A stretch of DNA of 64,000 nt from an uncultured Rhodospirillales bacterium (GTDB lineage: Bacteria > Pseudomonadota > Alphaproteobacteria > Acetobacterales > Acetobacteraceae). Below are positions 57,382 to 64,000 of this stretch, in pieces. The DNA lies in the NCBI GenBank assembly GCA_903835235.1, contig CAILMF010000067.1, forward strand, positions 1-64,000, written 5' to 3'. The notes under the pieces were generated by a model. The model worked only from the letters and a program-made list of their open reading frames with translations, was not told the DNA's origin and searched no databases. The position numbers were made by a program, and so were the translations under genes. Position 1 is the stretch's first letter; every line of letters begins with the position of its first letter.

Positions 57382-57914
57382 TACTTCTTCTTACCCTCCT
57401 TCCGGAGGATCTGCTCGTTGTCGTACTTCACGCCCTTGCCCTTGTAGGGCTCGGGGCCGCGATAGCCACGGATCTCGGCGGCAACCTGGCCAACCTGGCG
57501 CTTGTCGGCGCCGCTGACCTTGATCGCCGTCGGCTTCTCGCAGACGATGGTGATGCCGGCCGGGATCGTGTAGCGGATCTCGTGGCTGTAGCCGAGGTTC
57601 AGGACCAGGTCCTTGCCCGCGACCGCCGCCTTGTAGCCGGTGCCGTTGATTTCCATCGACTTGGTGAAGCCGCTGGAAACCCCGATGCACATGCCGTTGA
57701 TCAGGCTGCGGGTGGTGCCCCACATGGTGCGGGCGCGCCGGTCATCCCCGCGCGGCTTCACCGCCACGAGGTTGCCGTCGATCTCCACATCGACCTGGTC
57801 GGTGAGGTCGAGCTTCAGCTCTCCGAGCTTGCCCTTCGCCACCACGGTGCGACCCTGGAGCGCCACCTGGACGCCCGCCGGGACAGGGACCGGATATTTG
57901 CCAACGCGTGACAT
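57381..57914 (-). CDS. rplF: 50S ribosomal protein L6
   Basis: [49 protein letters not shown]. Confidence 0.97.
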   Translation of the reverse strand: MSRVGKYPVPVPAGVQVALQGRTVVAKGKLGELKLDLTDQVDVEIDGNLVAVKPRGDDRRARTMWGTTRSLINGMCIGVSSGFTKSMEINGTGYKAAVAGKDLVLNLGYSHEIRYTIPAGITIVCEKPTAIKVSGADKRQVGQVAAEIRGYRGPEPYKGKGVKYDNEQILRKEGKKK

Positions 57915-57926
57915 GTCATCCTCCCC

Positions 57927-58325
57927 TTAGAACACGCGGCAGAGGACTTCGCCGCCAACATTGGCAGCGCGGGCCTCATTGTCGCTCATGACGCCACGCG
58001 GCGTCGACAGGATCTGGATGCCAAGTCCGTTGTAGAACTTCGGCAGTTCCTTGATCTTCGAATAGACGCGCCGGCCCGGCTTGGAGATACGGGCGATCTC
58101 CTTGATGGCGGGCTCGCCTTCCGAATACTTCAGCTCGATCTCGATCTGGCTGATGCCAGGGCGGAGTTCAGCCACCTTCCAGGCGCGGATGAAGCCTTCA
58201 CGCTTCAGCACCTCGAGTACATCCGTACGCAGCCGGCTGGCCGGCGCGACGCAGCGCGACTGGCGCGACTTCTGCGCGTTGCGGATGCGGGTGAGCATGT
58301 CCCCGAGCGGGTCGGACAACGACAT
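57927..58325 (-). CDS. rpsH: 30S ribosomal protein S8
   Basis: MSLSDPLGDMLTRIRNAQ; LSTPRGVMSDNEARAANVGGEVLCRVF. Confidence 0.97.
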   Translation of the reverse strand: MSLSDPLGDMLTRIRNAQKSRQSRCVAPASRLRTDVLEVLKREGFIRAWKVAELRPGISQIEIELKYSEGEPAIKEIARISKPGRRVYSKIKELPKFYNGLGIQILSTPRGVMSDNEARAANVGGEVLCRVF

Positions 58326-58334
58326 GCGGCCCTC

Positions 58335-58640
58335 CTACCAGCTCGCCTTGACCACACCGGGGATCTGGCCAGAATTGGCCAGCTCCCGCAGCTGGTTACG
58401 GCAGAGCTTGAACTTCTGATAATTGCCACGCGGACGACCCGTGACTTCGCAACGCAGCCGGACGCGGTTGACCGCCCCGTTGCGCGGAAGCTGCGCCAGC
58501 TTGAGGCTCGCTTCGAAGCGCTCCTCAACGGGCAGTTCACGGTCCATCACCACTGCCTTCAGCGCCGCGCGCTTGGGCGCATGGAGCTTGGACAGCTTCT
58601 CACGGCGCTTGTTCTTCATGATGGAAGAAGTCTTGGCCAT
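58335..58640 (-). CDS. rpsN: 30S ribosomal protein S14
   Basis: [55 protein letters not shown]. Confidence 0.97.
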   Translation of the reverse strand: MAKTSSIMKNKRREKLSKLHAPKRAALKAVVMDRELPVEERFEASLKLAQLPRNGAVNRVRLRCEVTGRPRGNYQKFKLCRNQLRELANSGQIPGVVKASW

Positions 58641-58658
58641 ACGGTCTATATCCTCCGG

Positions 58659-58683
58659 AACCTGCCGGGATCACCCGGCGGTT
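58659..58683 (-). promoter_or_regulatory. Hairpin in rplE-rpsN spacer
   Basis: aacc(t)gccggg-atca-cccggcggtt; sits immediately upstream of rpsN SD ggagg. Confidence 0.5.
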
Positions 58684-58691
58684 TTCCAAGA

Positions 58692-59354
58692 TCAGTTGGT
58701 GAACGGAAGGTCGAACGCCTTGAGCAGCGCCTTCGCTTCCTTGTCGGTCTTCGCCGTGGTCACGAACTGGATGTCCATGCCGCGCACCGCGTCCACCTTG
58801 TCGTAGTTGATTTCCGGGAACACGATCTGCTCCTTCATGCCCATGGCATAGTTGCCACGGCCGTCGAAGCCCTTCGTCCCCGGCAAACCGCGGAAGTCAC
58901 GGACCCGGGGCATGGCGATGGTCACCAGGCGGTCCAGGAACTCGTACATCCGCGCCTTGCGCAGCGTCACCTTGCAGCCGATCAGCTGACCCTTGCGGAT
59001 CTTGAAGCCGGCGATCGCCTTCTTGGCCACGGTCTTGACCGGCTTCTGGCCGGAGATCGCGGTCAGGTCGGCCACCGCGGCGTCCAGCTTCTTGCCATCA
59101 GCCGCCGCTTCACCAACGCCCATGTTGATGACGATCTTGGTGAGCTTGGGAACCTGCATCGGGTTCTCGTAGCCCAGCTCGGCGGTCAGCGCCTTGCGGA
59201 TCTCATCCTGGTACCGCCGCTGCATGCGCGGCAGTTCCTTCGGCGACGCGACGGCAGCGCCGGCGGCGGCGGAGATCGCCGTGCCCTTGCCCTGCTCCTC
59301 GCCGGCCTTTTTCTTCGGTGCGGCCTTGGCCCCACCCTTCTTGCTGTCGCTCAT
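58692..59354 (-). CDS. rplE: 50S ribosomal protein L5 with ~45-aa Lys/Ala-rich N-terminal extension
   Basis: [42 protein letters not shown] overlap with rplX supports the long start. Confidence 0.95.
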   Translation of the reverse strand: MSDSKKGGAKAAPKKKAGEEQGKGTAISAAAGAAVASPKELPRMQRRYQDEIRKALTAELGYENPMQVPKLTKIVINMGVGEAAADGKKLDAAVADLTAISGQKPVKTVAKKAIAGFKIRKGQLIGCKVTLRKARMYEFLDRLVTIAMPRVRDFRGLPGTKGFDGRGNYAMGMKEQIVFPEINYDKVDAVRGMDIQFVTTAKTDKEAKALLKAFDLPFTN

Positions 59355-59671
59355 GCGTCAAGCACCTCGCCAGACGGACGGGCCACGCGCACCTTCTTGC
59401 CGTCCGCGAGGACGGAGAAGCCGACGCGCGTCGGCTTGCCGGACTTGGGGTCGATCAGCGCCAGGTTGGACAGCTGGATCGGAGCCTCTTTCTCGATGAT
59501 GCCGCCCGGCTGGTTCATGCCGGTCGGCTTCTGGTGGCGCTTCACCATCTGGACGCCGCGCACCAGGGCGCGGCCTTCCTCGGGGTTCACGGACAGCACT
59601 TCGCCGCGCTTGCCCTTGTCGCGCCCGGTCAACACGGCAACCGTGTCGCCCTTACGGATCTTGGCGGCCAT
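59351..59671 (-). CDS. rplX: 50S ribosomal protein L24
   Basis: [49 protein letters not shown]. Confidence 0.97.
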   Translation of the reverse strand: MAAKIRKGDTVAVLTGRDKGKRGEVLSVNPEEGRALVRGVQMVKRHQKPTGMNQPGGIIEKEAPIQLSNLALIDPKSGKPTRVGFSVLADGKKVRVARPSGEVLDA

Positions 59672-59673
59672 GG

Positions 59674-60042
59674 TTACAGGACCTCCGGCGCCAGGCTGAT
59701 GATCTTCATGAACTTGCGCGCACGCAGCTCACGCACCACCGGCCCAAAGATACGCGTGCCGATCGGCTCCATCTGCTTGTTGATGAGAACCGCGGCGTTG
59801 CTGTCGAAGCGGATCGCCGTGCCGTCGTTGCGGCGCACCGGGTAGCTGGTGCGGACGATGACGGCGCGATGCACCTCGCCCTTCTTCACCTTCGCCCGGG
59901 GAATCGCTTCCTGGATGGCGACCACGATGACGTCGCCGACCGAAGCGGTCTTCCGCTTCGAGCCACCGAGCACCTTGATGCACTGGACCCGGCGGGCGCC
60001 GCTGTTGTCGGCGACCTCCAGGTTGGATTCGGGATGAATCAT
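59674..60042 (-). CDS. rplN: 50S ribosomal protein L14
   Basis: [37 protein letters not shown]. Confidence 0.98.
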   Translation of the reverse strand: MIHPESNLEVADNSGARRVQCIKVLGGSKRKTASVGDVIVVAIQEAIPRAKVKKGEVHRAVIVRTSYPVRRNDGTAIRFDSNAAVLINKQMEPIGTRIFGPVVRELRARKFMKIISLAPEVL

Positions 60043-60054
60043 CTCGCCTGCCCC

Positions 60055-60330
60055 TTACGCGGCAGCGGACGCGACGGGCATTTCTGCCAGGGGCGTGCCG
60101 TTGCGATTGATGACCTGCCAGGTCTTGCGCTTGGAGATCGGCGGGCATTCCTCGATCTGAACGAGGTCGCCTTCCTTGCACATGTTGGCTTCGTCATGCG
60201 CGGCGTACTTCTTCGAACGCCGGATGAACTTCTTGTAGAGCGGATGCATGACGCGACGTTCGACAAGGACGGTAACCGTCTTGTCCATCTTGTCGCTGGT
60301 CACCCGGCCCGTGAGGACGCGCTTCGGCAT
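60055..60330 (-). CDS. rpsQ: 30S ribosomal protein S17
   Basis: [42 protein letters not shown]. Confidence 0.97.
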   Translation of the reverse strand: MPKRVLTGRVTSDKMDKTVTVLVERRVMHPLYKKFIRRSKKYAAHDEANMCKEGDLVQIEECPPISKRKTWQVINRNGTPLAEMPVASAAA

Positions 60331-60346
60331 TGCCGCTGGTCTCCTC

Positions 60347-60556
60347 TCAGTTGGAGGTGGGGGCGGTGCGCTTGCGCTCCGCCTGGATGGTCTTGATCTT
60401 GGCGATGTCACGGCGAACCACACGAATGCGGCCCGTCGCCTCCAGCTGGCCAGTGGCCCGCTGGAAGCGCAGGTTGAACTGCTCCTTCCGGAGGTCCAGC
60501 AGCTGAGCCTGCAGTTCGTCCGCGGTCTTCGCGCGGATATCAACGATCTTGGTCAT
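60347..60556 (-). CDS. rpmC: 50S ribosomal protein L29
   Basis: [56 protein letters not shown]. Confidence 0.97.
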   Translation of the reverse strand: MTKIVDIRAKTADELQAQLLDLRKEQFNLRFQRATGQLEATGRIRVVRRDIAKIKTIQAERKRTAPTSN

Positions 60557-60560
60557 GGCC

Positions 60561-60980
60561 TCAGGCCTCCGCGCCCAGGCGCTGCACGATCTTGGTCTTG
60601 ATCGGCAGCTTGGCGGCACCCAGGGACAGCGCTTCCTTTGCGACGTCCAGGGCGACACCGTCCAGCTCAAACATGATGCGGCCCGGCTTCACGCGCGCCA
60701 CCCAATATTCGGGGGCGCCCTTGCCGGAACCCATGCGGACTTCGGCCGGCTTGGTCGAAACCGGCACGTCCGGGAAGATACGGATCCAGACGCGGCCCTG
60801 ACGCTTCATCGCACGGGTGATCGCGCGGCGAGCCGCTTCGATCTGCCGCGCGGTGACCCGCTCGGGTTCCAACGCCTTCAGGCCAAAGCCGCCGAACGCC
60901 AGGGTGAAGCCACCCTTGGCCACGCCCTTGATGCGGCCCTTGTGGGCCTTGCGGAACTTGGTGCGCTTAGGTTGCAGCAT
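60561..60980 (-). CDS. rplP: 50S ribosomal protein L16
   Basis: [54 protein letters not shown]. Confidence 0.98.
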   Translation of the reverse strand: MLQPKRTKFRKAHKGRIKGVAKGGFTLAFGGFGLKALEPERVTARQIEAARRAITRAMKRQGRVWIRIFPDVPVSTKPAEVRMGSGKGAPEYWVARVKPGRIMFELDGVALDVAKEALSLGAAKLPIKTKIVQRLGAEA

Positions 60981-60992
60981 GTCTCGTCACCT

Positions 60993-61670
60993 TCAGCGCT
61001 GCGGCGCCTGGTCGGCGGCGCGCTTGTCCTGCGCAAGCGGATCATGAGCCATGATCTCGCCCTTGAAGACCCACACCTTGACACCGCAGGTGCCGTAGGT
61101 GGTCTTCGCCGTCGCCACGCCATAATCAATGTCGGCACGCAGGGTGTGCAGCGGCACGCGACCTTCGCGGTACCACTCCATGCGCGCAATCTCCGCCCCG
61201 CCCAAACGGCCGGAGCAGTTGATGCGGATGCCGCCGGCGCCGAGGCGCATGGCGGACTGCACCGCACGCTTCATCGCCCGACGGAAGGCCACGCGGCGTT
61301 CCAGCTGTTGCGCGATGTTCTCGGCCACCAGGGTCGCGTCGATTTCCGGCTTGCGGATTTCGACGATGTTCAGCGTCACTTCGGCGCCGGCCATCCGCAT
61401 CATGTCCTTGCGCAGGACCTCGATGTCCGCACCCTTCTTGCCGATGACGACACCGGGGCGCGCGGCATGGATGGTGATGCGCGGCTTCTTCGCCGGGCGC
61501 TCGATCACCACGCGGGACACGCCCGCGCCCTTCAGGCGGTCGCGCAGCTTCTCGCGCAGCGCCAGGTCTTCATGCAGCAGCTTGGCGTAGTCGCGGCCGG
61601 CGAACCAGCGGCTGTCCCAGGTACGGTTGATACCCAGGCGCAGGCCAATCGGATTGACTTTGTGACCCAT
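60993..61670 (-). CDS. rpsC: 30S ribosomal protein S3
   Basis: [35 protein letters not shown]. Confidence 0.98.
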   Translation of the reverse strand: MGHKVNPIGLRLGINRTWDSRWFAGRDYAKLLHEDLALREKLRDRLKGAGVSRVVIERPAKKPRITIHAARPGVVIGKKGADIEVLRKDMMRMAGAEVTLNIVEIRKPEIDATLVAENIAQQLERRVAFRRAMKRAVQSAMRLGAGGIRINCSGRLGGAEIARMEWYREGRVPLHTLRADIDYGVATAKTTYGTCGVKVWVFKGEIMAHDPLAQDKRAADQAPQR

Positions 61671-61671
61671 G

Positions 61672-62061
61672 TTACGCCGCGTCCTGCTGCTGTGCCTGTT
61701 CGGCGACGACAATCTTCAGGTTGCTGAACCACTTCTCCACGCGCGCCGCACGGCCGCGGCCACGGGCGGAGAAACGCTTCATCACCATCGCGCGGCCAAC
61801 TTCGGCCTTGGAGACGACCAGGCGGTCGACGTCCAGCTGGTGGTTGTTCTCGGCGTTGGCGATGGCGCTTTCCAGCGTCTTCTTCACGGTCACCGCGATG
61901 CGGCGCTTGGAGAAGGTCAGGGTCGCAACCGCTTCGGCAGCGCGACGGCCACGGATCAGGCCAGCCACCAGGTTCAGCTTGCGCGGGCTGACGCGGATAT
62001 TCCACGTCACCGCCTGCGCTTCGGTCTCCGCGAGGGAGCGGGGGTGCTTCGGCTTGCTCAT
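61672..62061 (-). CDS. rplV: 50S ribosomal protein L22
   Basis: [51 protein letters not shown]. Confidence 0.97.
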   Translation of the reverse strand: MSKPKHPRSLAETEAQAVTWNIRVSPRKLNLVAGLIRGRRAAEAVATLTFSKRRIAVTVKKTLESAIANAENNHQLDVDRLVVSKAEVGRAMVMKRFSARGRGRAARVEKWFSNLKIVVAEQAQQQDAA

Positions 62062-62066
62062 CTACA

Positions 62067-62345
62067 TCAGCCCCGCTTCGCCTTCTTGTCGGACGAATGT
62101 CCGCCGAAGGTGCGCGTCGGCGAGAATTCGCCGAACTTGTGGCCGACCATGTTCTCGGAGACCTGCACCGGGATGAACTTCTTCCCGTTGTAGACCCCGA
62201 AGACCAGGCCGACGAACTGCGGCAGGATCGTGCTGCGGCGCGACCAGATCTTGATGATCTCGTTGCGGCCCGAAGCCCGGCTGACTTCCGCCTTGTTGAG
62301 CAGGTAGCCGTCGACGAACGGCCCCTTCCATACGCTGCGCGGCAT
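62067..62345 (-). CDS. rpsS: 30S ribosomal protein S19
   Basis: [47 protein letters not shown]. Confidence 0.98.
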   Translation of the reverse strand: MPRSVWKGPFVDGYLLNKAEVSRASGRNEIIKIWSRRSTILPQFVGLVFGVYNGKKFIPVQVSENMVGHKFGEFSPTRTFGGHSSDKKAKRG

Positions 62346-62350
62346 CGCGA

Positions 62351-63187
62351 TCAGCCCTTCTTCGCGGTGCGGCGACGAACGATAAGCCGGTCCGTCCGCT
62401 TGTTGTTACGCGTCTTGGCGCCCTTGGTCGGCTTGCCCCAGGGAGTCACGGGATGACGGCCGCCCGAGGTACGGCCTTCGCCGCCGCCGTGCGGGTGATC
62501 GACCGGGTTCATGACGACACCGCGGACATGCGGGCGACGACCCATCCAGCGAGAGCGGCCAGCCTTGCCCATCTCCTGGTTGCTGTTGTCCGGGTTGGAC
62601 ACGGCACCGATGGTGGCCATGCACTCGGCGCGCACGGTGCGCACTTCGCCAGAGGCCAGCTTGACCTGGGCGTAGCCGCTATCCTTGCCGACCAGCTGCA
62701 CATAGGTGCCGGCCGAACGCGCAACCTTCGCACCGGCGCCGGGCTTCAGCTCGACGTTGTGCACGATGGTGCCGACCGGAATCGCCGCCAGCGGCATGCA
62801 GTTGCCGGGCTTGATGTCGGCCTTCTCGGCCGAGATCACCTGGTCGCCCGCCTTCAGGCGCTGCGGCGCGATGATGTAGCTCAGCTCGCCGTCCGCGTAC
62901 TTGATAAGCGCGATCCAGGCGGTGCGGTTGGGGTCGTACTCCAGCCGCTCGACGGTCGCGGCCACACCCAGCTTGGTGTTCCGCTTGAAGTCGACGTAAC
63001 GGTAGGACTGCTTGTGTCCACCGCCGCGGAACCGGACCGTGGTGCGCCCGTGGTTGTTGCGGCCGCCCGAGTGGCTCTTGCCCTCGGTCAGCGCCTTGAG
63101 GGGCTTGCCCTTCCACAGGTCGTCACGCTTCACCAGGATGGTGTTGCGCAGGCTCGGAGAAACCGGATTGAAACTCTTGAGTGCCAT
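62351..63187 (-). CDS. rplB: 50S ribosomal protein L2
   Basis: [60 protein letters not shown]. Confidence 0.98.
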   Translation of the reverse strand: MALKSFNPVSPSLRNTILVKRDDLWKGKPLKALTEGKSHSGGRNNHGRTTVRFRGGGHKQSYRYVDFKRNTKLGVAATVERLEYDPNRTAWIALIKYADGELSYIIAPQRLKAGDQVISAEKADIKPGNCMPLAAIPVGTIVHNVELKPGAGAKVARSAGTYVQLVGKDSGYAQVKLASGEVRTVRAECMATIGAVSNPDNSNQEMGKAGRSRWMGRRPHVRGVVMNPVDHPHGGGEGRTSGGRHPVTPWGKPTKGAKTRNNKRTDRLIVRRRTAKKG

Positions 63188-63190
63188 GGC

Positions 63191-63514
63191 TCAGGCAAGC
63201 CCCGTCGTCAGGTCGATGCTCTGGCCTTCGGCCAGGCGCACCATCGCCTTCTTCCAATCAGACCGCTGACCAGGCCGGTTCTTGAAGCGCTTCGTCTTGC
63301 CCTTCACCACCAGCGTGTTCACGGCTTCCACCTTCACGTTGAACAGGGCTTCGATCGAAGCCTTGATCTCCGGCTTGGTGGCCGTCATTGCGACCTTGAA
63401 GACCACTTGCCCGCTTTCGTTCAGCAGGGTGGCTTTTTCCGTCACCAGCGGCGACAGAATGGTCAGGTACATCCGCTCCTTGCTGAGGAGCGGCTTGGCG
63501 GCCGTCGCGCTCAC
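63191..63514 (-). CDS. rplW: 50S ribosomal protein L23
   Basis: [66 protein letters not shown]. Confidence 0.97.
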   Translation of the reverse strand: MSATAAKPLLSKERMYLTILSPLVTEKATLLNESGQVVFKVAMTATKPEIKASIEALFNVKVEAVNTLVVKGKTKRFKNRPGQRSDWKKAMVRLAEGQSIDLTTGLA

Positions 63515-64000
63515 TGCAGGCGCTCCTTCAGGGCTTCGACGCCGGCGCGGGTCAGCACCAGCATGTCGTGGTTCAGGATGTCGTAGACGTTGGCGCCGAT
63601 GGTCGGCAGCGCCTGCACGTGCGGCAGGTTGGAGATCGAGCGGCCGAAGCCCTCGTCGACCACCGCATCCACCACCAGCGCCGACTTCCAGCCGAGCTGC
63701 TTGAGCTGGCGGGCCATCGCGGAGGTCTTGGTCTCCGCACCAGGCACCGCGGCTTCAAGCACCACCAGCTTGCCGTCGCGCACCTTCTGGCTCAGCGCGC
63801 TGATCAGGCCCAGGCGACGGACCTTCTTGTTCAGGCTGTAGCCGTGGTCGCGCACGACCGGGCCGTGCACCACGCCACCCTTGCGGTACTGCGGCGCGCG
63901 CAGCGAGCCCTGACGGGCGTTACCCGTGCCCTTCTGGCGATAGGGCTTCTTGGTCGTGCCGCTGACCTCGCCCATGCCCTTGGCCTTGTGCGTGCCAGCG
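63511..64000 (-). CDS. rplD: 50S ribosomal protein L4, 5' part beyond window
   Basis: [47 protein letters not shown]; frame open to window edge. Confidence 0.95.
   Translation of the reverse strand, partial: AGTHKAKGMGEVSGTTKKPYRQKGTGNARQGSLRAPQYRKGGVVHGPVVRDHGYSLNKKVRRLGLISALSQKVRDGKLVVLEAAVPGAETKTSAMARQLKQLGWKSALVVDAVVDEGFGRSISNLPHVQALPTIGANVYDILNHDMLVLTRAGVEALKERLQ

Overview
A high-GC alphaproteobacterial chromosomal window (gene content and codon usage suggest Rhodospirillales/Acetobacteraceae; this is inferred from the sequence, not from a search). From left to right: the tail of a Gly/Ala-rich 39-aa-repeat protein; CCA-adding enzyme/DUF6111/NUDIX/DUF1285; a MoxR-DUF58-DUF4159-GATase (Bat-like) operon carrying two extra small coiled-coil membrane genes; tripartite-tricarboxylate binding proteins with a CoA transferase; an MFS exporter; a Rieske ring-hydroxylating dioxygenase pair with a VOC protein; a CFA-like methyltransferase; a GT2/ChbG-HpnK/membrane glycosyltransferase cluster; BamB-like and TPR proteins; a repeat lipoprotein; dihydroorotase and a tyrosine-phosphatase-like protein; a flagellar cluster (flaG-like, flbT, flgL, flgK, flgE, fliK, flgD, fliF, fliG, fliH, fliN, flbD, flhA, flhF, flhG); TauD, a Bug protein and an FkbM methyltransferase; and the S10-spc-alpha ribosomal operon (rplD to rplQ) on the minus strand. 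The most unusual signal is a set of short intergenic tandem arrays with 26, 37/38, 42 and 56 bp units. Three of them start at a CDS 3' end, and their units carry copies of the last codons or stop region of that gene; the flgE array is the clearest. Other notable signals are facing sigma54-type promoters between flgE and fliK, a two-tier perfect palindrome in the secY leader, and a sigma70-like promoter plus hairpin in front of rpsM. No tRNA, rRNA, CRISPR array or intact mobile element was recognised.
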